From: Candidatus Bilophila faecipullorum
GTDB taxonomy: Bacteria; Desulfobacterota; Desulfovibrionia; Desulfovibrionales; Desulfovibrionaceae
Reading direction: 5' to 3'
DNA length: 64,000 nucleotides
Assembly (NCBI GenBank): GCA_944326695.1
Contig: CALVEZ010000006.1
Location: 55,664 to 119,663, forward strand
In this document: positions 17,425 through 25,494 of the stretch, piece after piece
How positions within the stretch are numbered: position 1 is the stretch's first letter
Layout: each line of letters begins with the position of its first letter
Position numbers and translations under genes: made by a program
Notes under the pieces: model-generated
The model's input: the letters and a program-made list of their open reading frames with translations, nothing else
Databases searched by the model: none
What the model was told of the DNA's origin: nothing

Positions 17425-18947
17425 CTCTGAAAAGCATGCCCTTCAGCCTGTATTCCAAGATTTTTTTGTGGCTGGTGCTCAATCTGGTGCTGCTGGCTGT
17501 GCTTGGAGTCGGGACTGGCTGGTATGTGCTCCTCGGCAGAGGCGATGGGCTTGTGCCCGCGCATCTGTTCAGCTCGAACATTGAAAACACCTTCAGACTG
17601 GTCAGCGTCAATCTTCAGTATCGGTCCGTCTTTTCCTGGCAGAGGCTTCTGAAGCAGAATGATCGCGGAGATGCGCTCCGGTTTCACCTGCTGAGTCTTG
17701 AAACGGCGGTGCTGCCCGACGACTGCATACCCGAAAAGGTAGTGCAGGCCGCACGGAACATTCCCAAAAGCTCCTTCACGTTGTGTCCTGATCCAGATGC
17801 GCCTTTGTGGGATTCTCTGCGCGGCGGCTTTTTCGATACACAGCAGAAAAACGTGGAGGCGGGCCTGCCGCCCGTTCCTCCGGCCATCTTCGTTCGCACG
17901 GGGTCGCCCACACGCTATTGGTATGGACGGGTTCTGTACATCCCGGACAAGAACATGCAGCTTCACTATGTTCTGCTGGCTCTGGAAACGGATTCCTTTT
18001 ACGGGTACGGTCTGCTTTTCGAATTTTGGGGCGTCCTGGTGGTCATTCTGGCCGTGCTCGGCGTATCATGTCTGTGGTGGTGGCCGTTTGTCCGGCATCT
18101 GTCCCGTCCCTTGCTGAAGATGGTCAATTATGCCGAACAGGTGGAAATGGACAATTTTGTCTGTCTCGGCAAGGCACTGAGCGATACCAAGACTTTTTCC
18201 GGCGAGCGTCGGGATGAAATCGGGCGGCTCGGACATGCCTTCATGACCATGACCCGACGGGTGGGACTGCTTATTTCCGGCCAGAGTCAGTTTATCCGGC
18301 ATATCGCGCACGAGCTGAATTCGCCGCTTGCTCGTACGCAGATAGGTCTTGCCGTGCTGGAGGAACGGCTCGACGGTCAACCGACGAGAGAACGAGTCCG
18401 GCGGATCATGAAGGATATCGAGCGGCTTTCCGTGCTTACCGATGAAGTTCTATCCTATCTTCAGGCCAAGGCTTCGTTGGGGATACCGAAGAAGGAACGT
18501 ATCTATCTGTGTCCGTTTTTGTCTTCTCTGGTGCGCAGCGAGGTTCCAGAAGACGACATTCATGTCTTTGCGGACAAGGATGCGTGGTTGTGGACGGATA
18601 AGGACTATTTGCGGCGAGCCGTCAGCAACCTCCTGCGCAATGCCGTCACCTATGCGGGGGACGCCGGCCCCGTGGTGCTGAGCGTGAGCGAGGAAGCTGG
18701 CGAGGTCTGCATCGCCGTCCGCGACAGGGGGCCGGGCGTGTCCGAACAGGATTTGCCTTTGTTGCTGGAGCCTTTCTACCGCGGCAAGGCTTCACTGACG
18801 CATCCAGGAGGCTCGGGACTCGGGTTGTCCATCGTCAAGTATTGCGTCGAGGCGTGCGGCGGGCGACTTGAATACGGTAACGCGGAGCCGAACGGCTTTT
18901 GGGTTGTGCTATTTTTCCCGAAGGGAAAGTCGGACGGTTTGGTCTGA
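17421..18947 (+). CDS. Sensor histidine kinase (system 1)
   Basis: 508 residues. TM1 is about 14-38; an exported sensor domain of about 155 residues follows, then TM2 (about 198-220), HAMP, HisKA with phosphoacceptor His297 (FIRHIAHELNSP), and HATPase with N-box (SNLLRNAVTYA), DRGPGVSE and GGSGLGLSIVK. The sensor domain shares distinctive pieces with the kinase at 22731: GLVPAHLFSSNIEN, FTLCPDPD, GSPTRYWYGR and HYVLLALE. The two sensors probably respond to related signals in the periplasm. Starts within the stop of its regulator. Confidence 0.93.
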   Translation: MTLKSMPFSLYSKIFLWLVLNLVLLAVLGVGTGWYVLLGRGDGLVPAHLFSSNIENTFRLVSVNLQYRSVFSWQRLLKQNDRGDALRFHLLSLETAVLPDDCIPEKVVQAARNIPKSSFTLCPDPDAPLWDSLRGGFFDTQQKNVEAGLPPVPPAIFVRTGSPTRYWYGRVLYIPDKNMQLHYVLLALETDSFYGYGLLFEFWGVLVVILAVLGVSCLWWWPFVRHLSRPLLKMVNYAEQVEMDNFVCLGKALSDTKTFSGERRDEIGRLGHAFMTMTRRVGLLISGQSQFIRHIAHELNSPLARTQIGLAVLEERLDGQPTRERVRRIMKDIERLSVLTDEVLSYLQAKASLGIPKKERIYLCPFLSSLVRSEVPEDDIHVFADKDAWLWTDKDYLRRAVSNLLRNAVTYAGDAGPVVLSVSEEAGEVCIAVRDRGPGVSEQDLPLLLEPFYRGKASLTHPGGSGLGLSIVKYCVEACGGRLEYGNAEPNGFWVVLFFPKGKSDGLV

Positions 18948-19224
18948 CCGAAAAACGGCGATTTTCCTCATGTGGGGAGGGAATTGTCTGTCGCCGTGTT
19001 CGACAGAACAGCGAGGAATAATTAAAAAAAATTTCCTATACCCTGCTGTGCGATGTCGGGAAGGCATGTGCTGCATCTGCCCGTTGTTGAGAAAGCGTCG
19101 CCATGACATGGCTTCAAACCGTTTGGAACAGGTAAGAAAAACCATGTGAATCGTTTTCAGAGGAGAATATTTTAGGAATTTCTTTCATGGGGATATGGCA
19201 TATTTTTTAATTGTAAAGGCTCGC
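18948..19224. other. Upstream region of the amidohydrolase-selenoprotein unit
   Basis: A markedly A/T-rich gap with no gene. It includes the inverted repeat CTGTCG-CCGTGTT-CGACAG (18988-19006), possibly a weak terminator for the kinase gene, and a single GTAAA at 19213-19217 just before the box at 19225. Confidence 0.5.
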
Positions 19225-19239
19225 TTAACAATTTTTTAC
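19225..19239. promoter_or_regulatory. CpxR-like box upstream of the amidohydrolase/UGSC-1 unit
   Basis: TTAAC-AATTT-TTTAC, that is GTAAA-N5-GTTAA on the other strand, about 128 bp before the amidohydrolase start. Near-identical boxes occur before UGSC-2 (25356) and the helix-hairpin-helix gene (28845), at 123 and 89 bp from their starts. The three flanks differ, so the shared core stands out. The direct-repeat design suits the OmpR-type regulators encoded next door. Confidence 0.6.
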
Positions 19240-19367
19240 ATCAAACGTCACGAAATTCACATTAGGTTAACAATCCTCCTCTAAGCTGTCTTCATATGAA
19301 CGAGCGGATGCAGTCCTGTCGGACACAGGCAGGGCATTTCCATAACCCGCAGCAGAAGGAGCAGAGG

Positions 19368-20336
19368 ATGCCCAGTTCTCGCAGGGAGTTCATGAAGGCC
19401 GCGGCCGTTACCGGTGCTCTCGCCATGTCCAGACATTTGCTGAAGGGCGAAGCAGAAGCGGCCACCCCGCCCATCGACAGGGATCTCGACGGCGTGATCG
19501 AGATGCATGTGCATGCCGATCCCGATGTCCGTGCCCGTTGCATTGATCAGCTCACGCTGACCCGGCAGTGCAGGCAGAATGGTTATCGGGGCGTCATGTA
19601 CAAGTGCCATGACTTCATAACCAACGACATTGCCTATCTCTTGCGGGCGATGGTGCCGGGCATCGAGGTGTTCGGTGGCATCGCGCTCAACCGCAACTAC
19701 GGCGACACGGTCAACGTGCAGGCCGCGAAGATGGCCACGCAGGTGACCGGACATTACTGTCGTTGCATCTGGATGCCCACCTACCAGTCCGCGTTTGATC
19801 AGAAGAGCAAGGGCGGAGTCGGCGTTCCCGTGCTTGACGAGCAGGGAAAAGTGCTTCCTGAGGTGGTGAAGGTCATGGAACTGTGCGCTGATGCGGACAT
19901 CATCTTTGCGACCGGCCATTCTTCCCCTGACGAGTGCGTCGTGCTTACGGCCAAGGCGAAGGAGGTGGGCGTAAAAAAGACCGTCGTCACCCATGCGAGT
20001 CAGGCTCCCTGGAAGCTCACGATGGAGCAGGCCAGGATATGCATCGACAACGGGGCCTATCTGGAACACTGCGTTTTGCCATATTTCAAGGGGCCCCATG
20101 CGGTGGTTCCCGGCTATCGCAATCAAAAGCAGGTTTCCATGGAGGAGTTCGCCGCCTACATCGCCCTCGCTCCAGATCGCCAGTATATCAGCACGGACCT
20201 CGGGCAGGCCCTGAATCCCAATCCTATTGACGGGATGCGTACGTTCATCACCGGATTGCGCAAGGTCGGAGTGAAGGAGGACGTGCTGACGCTCGTGTCC
20301 AAAACGGTACCGGCTCGTCTGCTGGGGCTGGACTAA
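19368..20336 (+). CDS. Tat-exported amidohydrolase-fold protein (DUF6282-like)
   Basis: 322 residues. The twin-arginine signal SSRREFMKAAAVTGALAM at the N-terminus predicts folded export to the periplasm. The mature part looks like a metal-dependent amidohydrolase barrel: HVHAD (first metal pair, about 46), CHDFITND, ATGHSSPDE and VTHASQAP carry the likely ligands. I associate it with the DUF6282 family from its overall pattern; no substrate is known. The start at 19368 is preceded by AGAAGGAG; an in-frame extension to 19296 is not used. It lies 151 bp before selenoprotein UGSC-1 and probably shares its transcript. A decayed second copy lies at 22570-22700. Confidence 0.78.
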   Translation: MPSSRREFMKAAAVTGALAMSRHLLKGEAEAATPPIDRDLDGVIEMHVHADPDVRARCIDQLTLTRQCRQNGYRGVMYKCHDFITNDIAYLLRAMVPGIEVFGGIALNRNYGDTVNVQAAKMATQVTGHYCRCIWMPTYQSAFDQKSKGGVGVPVLDEQGKVLPEVVKVMELCADADIIFATGHSSPDECVVLTAKAKEVGVKKTVVTHASQAPWKLTMEQARICIDNGAYLEHCVLPYFKGPHAVVPGYRNQKQVSMEEFAAYIALAPDRQYISTDLGQALNPNPIDGMRTFITGLRKVGVKEDVLTLVSKTVPARLLGLD

Positions 20337-20487
20337 CAGCCTCACGGGTTGAAATGCAGAGGATATCTTGCGGTTCGAACGGCGGTTGCGCGCGGAGCGC
20401 AGCTTGAAGGACGCTCGTCCGTAAGAAGGAATCCGACGGATATCCATCGGAAAATACAGGAATGGACGTTTAACTCAGGAGGAACGT

Positions 20488-22239
20488 ATGCTGAAGTATC
20501 TGAAGCATGCAGCGCTCGCCGCAACGGCCGCCCTCTGTGCAGCTCCACTGGCTCAGGCCGCCGAGCAGCCGCAGGAATGGGAGCTGGTCAACCCTGCAGG
20601 CGTGATCGAGAAAGTGGCCGTGGAGCCGGCCAAGCGGATCACGGCGCTGGAGGGCAAGACCATCGCTCTGCGCTGGAACGGCAAGAACAACGGGGACGTG
20701 GTACTTGACCGGCTGGCCGAACTGCTGTCCAAGAAGTACCCCAGCGCCAAGGTCGTGAAAGTTTATCGTGATATGGCCGACCAGAACGTGAGCAAGATTT
20801 CCGCCACGCAGGCCGAGTCCATGCGTATCTCCAAAGCCGTAGCCAGCGTGAGGCCCGATATCGTGATCGCCTCACAGGCCGACTGAGGGAGCTGCACTTC
20901 ATGGCTGGTAGTTGACCAGTCCAACCTCGAGAAGATGGGCATTCCCACCGTCACCATCGTTACCGACCCCTTCCTTACCCTCTCGCGCGGCACCCAGAAG
21001 AGTCAGGGGCTGACCGACATGTGCTTCGTGACTGTTCCGCATCCTCTGGGCATGATCTCCAAGGCCGAAGTCAACGCCAAGGTGGACGCAGCCTTCGACG
21101 ATATCGTTAAGGCCGCAACCCAGTGGAAGCCGACCAAGGAGAAGGACAGTGCTCAGGTCAAACCCTATCCTGCCAAGACCTTCAAGTTCTCCGGCACCTA
21201 TGCGGACGTGAACGAGATGTTCCAGAAGCGCAAGTGGTCGCTTTCCCTGCCCATCGTTCCGCCCACCGTGGACAAGGTGCAGGCCATGCTCAAGGGCACC
21301 AAGCGCGATCCCGCCGAAGTGCTCTGGGTTGTTCCGCCCCGTCAGGGCATGCTGACCGTCGAACTGGTGGCTACGCTCGGCGTTATGGCCGGAGCCAAGC
21401 CCGAACATATGCCGTTGCTCATCGCCACGGTGGAAGCCATGGCCGATCCCATAGCCGCATGGCGCGGACCGACCACCACCACGGCCGCCACGGTTCCCGT
21501 GTTCTTCATCAGCGGTCCCATCATTGAAAAGCTGAAGCTCAATCCCGGTACCGGTACTGCGGGCGGCGAAAACCCGGTCACCAATGCGCTCGGTTACTTC
21601 GTCAACCTCGTGGGCGACGTGGTGGGCGGTTCCGTACCTCCGAACTTCGACAAGAGCACGCACGGTTCCTCCTATGACCTCGTGGCCATGGTGTTCACGG
21701 AAAACACCAAGGAAAATCCCTGGAAGACGAGCTACGCCGAGGAAGCGGGCTTCAAGCCCACGGACAGCATCGTGACGCATTTCAGCGCCTATCTCGGCAA
21801 CGCCAACATCGACCATGACAGCAAGACCGGCCAGCGCCTGCTGACCACACTGTCCACCGGCCTGCTCGGCTCGGCTTCCGGCCTCGCCTCCTGCATGGCC
21901 GACTACGATGCCAGCTACGCTATCAACAACAAGGTTTCCTTCGCGTTCGTGGTGCTTTGCCCCGAACATGCGGCGACCATAGCCAAGGATTTCCCGGTTC
22001 AGCAGGATGCCCGCGAGTTCATGCGAGAAACCGCGGCCATGCCCTACAAGTTCTACTCGCAGGAAACCTGCGTGCCGCCCAAGGACTTTGGTCCCTATAA
22101 CGAAGACACGTTCATTCCCCGTTTCAAGAAGACGGAATCCATCAAGTTCTTCGTCTCCGGCGGACCGGGCAAGCAGTCCCAGATATGGGTTCCCTTCCCG
22201 CAGAACTTCAAGCCTGTTTCCAAGAAGATAGCCGACTAA
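20488..22239 (+). CDS. Exported UGSC-motif selenoprotein 1 (UGA at 20884-20886 read as Sec)
   Basis: 583 residues if the in-frame TGA at 20884 is selenocysteine (Sec133). An ordinary caller would split it into a 132-residue protein and a start at 20935. Both halves are in one frame, the junction gives AD-U-GSCTSWLVVDQ, and the paralogue at 25495 has the same arrangement. A Sec-type signal peptide ends near AQA-AEQ (about 25). Residues 30-225 form the UGSC domain; about 240-583 form a second domain starting at WSLSLPIVPPT, which recurs alone in the gene at 27581. Sec133 and Cys136 could form a selenenylsulfide redox pair. GGAGGA precedes the ATG. UGSC (seleno)proteins are named in surveys, but no reaction is established. 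Confidence 0.92.
20903..20921 (+). promoter_or_regulatory. Bacterial SECIS-like hairpin of UGSC-1
   Basis: Begins 16 nt after the UGA. GGCTGGT (20903-20909) pairs with ACCAGTC (20915-20921), 7 bp with one G-U, closing the loop AGTTG. A short stem with a small apical loop having G in its first two positions, about 23 nt past the UGA, is what bacterial SelB recognises. It lies inside the coding sequence. Confidence 0.75.
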
Positions 22240-22261
22240 AGCAACCCCTCCCAACTCCAGC

Positions 22262-22298
22262 TCCGCCGGGCCTTTCGCGAAAGGCTCGGCGGACTTTT
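22262..22298 (+). terminator. Rho-independent terminator of UGSC-1
   Basis: A 15-bp stem (22262-22276 / 22279-22293, one G-U pair) around GC, followed by CTTTTGG. It starts 22 nt after the UGSC-1 stop. Confidence 0.8.
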
Positions 22299-22569
22299 GG
22301 TCGGTTGTGCCGAATCATGACCGACCTCGCCTTTTGAACCGGGCCTGAAAACAGAAATGTGGAGTTCGACAGCTCTCTGAAACGAAAAGAGGGTACGCGG
22401 GCTTCAGGGGCGGGTGACGTCCTTCCTGATGGGGCGTGTTGTCCTTTTTTGCCTTGCAGGCGCAGTTGGCCTTGCATCGTGATTGCTCGTCATTCAGCTA
22501 TGCGTGCCGGGGAGGGAAAAGAAGACGGACGAGCAAGGCAAGGTCATCGGCAATGATGTCCGGCAGGAG

Positions 22570-22700
22570 AAAGATGCGGAGATGGCGACGTAGGTGACCG
22601 GGCATTACCGCTGCATCTGGATGCTCTCCTGTCCACCTGCGACATGAAGAAAACAGGAGGGGCGTCCCCCTATTCGATGCGCATGGGAAGTTCATTTGTG
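22570..22700 (+). pseudogene. Decayed second DUF6282-like amidohydrolase fragment
   Basis: Translation gives KDAEMAT-stop-VTGHYRCIWM, then STCDMKKTGG, then after a one-base shift GVPLFDAHGKF. The intact amidohydrolase has QAAKMATQVTGHYCRCIWM, DQKSKGG and GVPVLDEQGK in the same order. The stop is TAG where the intact gene has CAG, a single C-to-T change. Only the central part of the gene is recognisable; the fragment ends just before the facing kinase gene. It shows that the amidohydrolase was duplicated along with the rest of this region. Confidence 0.8.
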
Positions 22701-22730
22701 TGGAACGGCCGTTTCCGTCGACCATTTCTC

Positions 22731-24206
22731 TCATGTGCCCCGCTGGTTGCAGGGGAAGATCATGGATACGGAAAAACCGGGGTGTTCGTTGGCGCAGACG
22801 ACGGACCCGCCGCACTGTTCGAGACTGTTCTTGATGATGGCGAGTCCCAGTCCAGATCCGCCGGGATGTTTGAGCTGGGCTTCCGCGCCTCGGAAGAAGG
22901 GTTCGACGAGCGAGGGCAGTTCGGCTTCTGGAACGCCGTCTCCGGAATCCACCACCCTGAGCAGGACTGCGCCGTCCGCTGGTCTGAATTCGGTTTCCAC
23001 CCGGATGGGGCCTCTGGAACCCGCGTAGGTGACGGCATTGCGCAGAGCGTTGCTCACGGCACGGCGAATGCAACTCTTGTCTCCCCAGACCACAAGATCA
23101 TCAGGGATGCTCATGCGGATGTCCGCTTCGGCCGGGAAACTGCGCCGCAGGTCGGCAAGCAGGGGAGGCAGCAGCACTTCTTCGCAGGAGGCGGGCTGAG
23201 GCGAGGACTGGGCACGCAGAAATTCCAGAACATCGTCGGTAAGCTGCGTCAGGTTGTCCAGCTCGCGCATGATCCGGCGTACGCGCTCCCGGTATTCTCC
23301 TTCCGACTTTTTTTCCAGCACGGCGAGGCCGAGATCGCAGTGACCGAGAGAGGTGTTGAGCTCGTGGGCTATATGGCGGATAAACTGCCGCTGTCCTGCC
23401 ATCTGCTGGTTCAGACGGCGGGTCATGGTGCTCAGCGCCCTGCTCAGGCGGCCTATTTCATCCTGCCGGGAGGGATCGACAGGCAGGGCGGGAGCGTCTC
23501 CGGGGTTACCTTCTGCGGCGATGCGCTCGGCATAATTGGCCATGGACAGGAGAGGCCTCGCCAGATGCCACAGGAAAGGAACCCACCAGATGCAGGACAG
23601 GCCGAAAATGCCAGCCGCCACGGTCAGAATCAGCTGGAAATTGAAGAAAAGTCCCTGTCCCGTGAAGTCGTCGGACTCCACGGCCAGCAGCAGATAATGC
23701 GCCTCATGGCTGGCGTCGGGGACGAAAAGCGTGCGTCCGTACCAGTAGCTGGTGGGACTGCCCAGACGTGCGAAAATGGCCGGAGGAGTGGGGGCGAGTC
23801 CTGTTTCCGTCTGATATGTTTCGTTGTCCTTGAAGACCTTTGAAGGGTCAGGACAAAGGGTGAATGGCGTACGGGGAATCTGCTGCGCAGTTTCGAGAAT
23901 GCTCAGCGGCACGAAATCGCCGGCGAAGTACAGCCATGGATCGTCCAGACTGACCAGATGGAATTGCAGGCCCGGTTTGTCGTAGGCTCTGACGATGGAA
24001 CTCCATTGCCGGGTGGGACGATACTGAAGCTCTGTGCTAAGCACGCGGAACACGTTTTCCACGTTGGAGCTGAAGAGCGACGCCGGGACAAGCCCGTGAC
24101 TGCTGCTGAACAGCACGTAGAACACAAAACCGCCGCCTGCCAGCGCGATGAGCAGCATGTTGAGCAGGAGCCATGCCAGGATTTTGGAATACAGGGATTT
24201 CAGCAT
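22731..24206 (-). CDS. Sensor histidine kinase (system 2)
   Basis: 491 residues. TM1 about 8-32, an exported sensor domain, TM2 about 190-210, HAMP, HisKA with His281 (FIRHIAHELN), HATPase with SNALRNAVTYAG, DSGDGVPE and GGSGLGLAIIK. It is collinear with the system 1 kinase through the sensor domain (GLVPASLFSSNVEN, FTLCPDPS, GSPTSYWYGR, HYLLLAVE). It lies 12 nt after its regulator's stop and faces the UGSC-1 gene. Confidence 0.93.
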   Translation of the reverse strand: MLKSLYSKILAWLLLNMLLIALAGGGFVFYVLFSSSHGLVPASLFSSNVENVFRVLSTELQYRPTRQWSSIVRAYDKPGLQFHLVSLDDPWLYFAGDFVPLSILETAQQIPRTPFTLCPDPSKVFKDNETYQTETGLAPTPPAIFARLGSPTSYWYGRTLFVPDASHEAHYLLLAVESDDFTGQGLFFNFQLILTVAAGIFGLSCIWWVPFLWHLARPLLSMANYAERIAAEGNPGDAPALPVDPSRQDEIGRLSRALSTMTRRLNQQMAGQRQFIRHIAHELNTSLGHCDLGLAVLEKKSEGEYRERVRRIMRELDNLTQLTDDVLEFLRAQSSPQPASCEEVLLPPLLADLRRSFPAEADIRMSIPDDLVVWGDKSCIRRAVSNALRNAVTYAGSRGPIRVETEFRPADGAVLLRVVDSGDGVPEAELPSLVEPFFRGAEAQLKHPGGSGLGLAIIKNSLEQCGGSVVCANEHPGFSVSMIFPCNQRGT

Positions 24207-24218
24207 GCCGTTCCCGGG

Positions 24219-24938
24219 TCAGCGGATCAGGGAATAACCGATGCCCCGCAGCGTTCTGATGTACTGCGGCGAGCCGGAATCTTCGTGCAGCTTGCGCCGC
24301 AGCGAGGAGATGTGTACGTCAATGGAGCGATCGTACTTGTTGAAGTCGCGTTCGGCCGTTACCCGGAGCAGGTCTTCGCGGGAAAAGACACTTCCCGGGT
24401 CGGAAATGAGCGTGAAGAGAATCTGAAATTCGGAAACGGTCAGATTAAGCGGCTGACCGTAGAAAAAGGCTTCCTTGGTGTGATTGTTCACGGTGAGTTC
24501 GCGGACGCGGATGATCTCCCCGCTGTCGGACCTGTTCTGCTTTTTCTGTTCTGGAGCGCAGCGCCGCAGCACGGCCCGAATGCGCGCCAGCAGCTCGCGC
24601 GAGGAGAATACCTTGGGCACATAGTCGTCCGCCCCAATCTCCAGAGCAATGATGCGGTCGGTTTCCTCGTTGTGCGCGGAAAGCATGACCACCGGCGGGG
24701 ATTGTCTTTTGCGGATACGGCGCAGGACGTCCAGACCGTTGATGTCGGGCAGAAACATGTCCAGCAGAATCAGGTCGAAGGACTGCGTTTCCAGAATTTC
24801 CAGACCGTGCCGGGCATCATGGGCGCAGGTGAGATTTATGGAGTTCAGTTCCAGATAATCGTTCAAAAGCGAGCAGAATTCCGGGTCATCGTCGATAAGC
24901 AGAATTCTGACGCCTGAGATGGGCGCATCGCCGATCAT
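24219..24938 (-). CDS. OmpR/CpxR-type response regulator (system 2)
   Basis: 239 residues, with receiver phosphoacceptor D60 (LILLDMFLPD) and a K in YVPKVFSS. The winged helix ends SSLRRKLHED ... LRGIGYSLIR. AAAGGAGAG lies about 9 nt before the ATG at 24938; a longer reading from 25166 has no supporting site. It is paralogous to system 1, with the same NEETDRI and GADDYVPK segments. Cotranscribed with the kinase that follows it, and divergent from UGSC-2. Confidence 0.92.
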   Translation of the reverse strand: MIGDAPISGVRILLIDDDPEFCSLLNDYLELNSINLTCAHDARHGLEILETQSFDLILLDMFLPDINGLDVLRRIRKRQSPPVVMLSAHNEETDRIIALEIGADDYVPKVFSSRELLARIRAVLRRCAPEQKKQNRSDSGEIIRVRELTVNNHTKEAFFYGQPLNLTVSEFQILFTLISDPGSVFSREDLLRVTAERDFNKYDRSIDVHISSLRRKLHEDSGSPQYIRTLRGIGYSLIR

Positions 24939-25098
24939 GACGGGACTCTCCTTTGGAAGGCTGGCGCGGTGGAAGACTGGTGAAAGCATAGACTTTTTGG
25001 CGGCTCTTGTCATGCCCGGCGTCGGCAACCGCTTGACGATGCACCTGATGACCTCTTTTGGCTCTGTTTGCTGTAGTCCGGCCTTCTTTACCAAAAAC

Positions 25099-25124
25099 GT
25101 ACATTTTTCAAATGAAAAATGTAC
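25099..25124. promoter_or_regulatory. Perfect palindrome upstream of system 2
   Basis: GTACATTTTTCA and its exact reverse complement, separated by AA: a 12+2+12 dyad, A/T-rich, about 160 bp before the regulator start. In the divergent region between system 2 and UGSC-2 it could be an operator or the end of a leader hairpin. It differs from the CpxR-like boxes. Confidence 0.5.
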
Positions 25125-25355
25125 ATCGGCAACATGTCCGATTAACAAATCCATGATATTCTGCATTCAGGTCGGATGTTTCCTTTGCCGCCCTTTCCAG
25201 ATTTTCTGGAGGGCGGGAGAGAACGGGAAGGGTTCCTTCAGAAATTCATGTCTGAAAATTCATGCTGCCGGAAACTGGGGGCAGGGGCTGTCAAAGCGGA
25301 AGAGGGGCTGAATGCGCATTGAATTTTGCTGCGGCGTCCTTGGGACGACATGGAA
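25125..25355. other. Divergent intergenic region, system 2 / UGSC-2
   Basis: No gene seen. It must hold both promoters. A second TTACAAAAACTGCAAACG stretch just past the box (25390-25407) may be another half-site. Confidence 0.45.
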
Positions 25356-25371
25356 TTTACAAATTTTTTAC
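25356..25371. promoter_or_regulatory. CpxR-like box upstream of UGSC-2
   Basis: TTTAC-AAATTT-TTTAC: two perfect GTAAA half-sites on the minus strand, 6 bases apart instead of 5, about 123 bp before the UGSC-2 start. Confidence 0.62.
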
Positions 25372-25494
25372 AATGTCTGTAAGCAAACGTTACAAAAACT
25401 GCAAACGAAAATAACGGCGTTTCACTATAACTGGTGCAAGGAATCCGGCCCGGCAACCCCGTCGGGCGGAGAATATCAGAAAAGGAGTAGGTCT

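Noticed and set aside
20884..20937. TGA at 20884 as a true stop with a separate gene starting at 20935
   Set aside because: No ribosome-binding site before 20935, the frame is continuous, the homologous codon is TGA in the paralogue, and a SECIS-like hairpin follows at the right distance.
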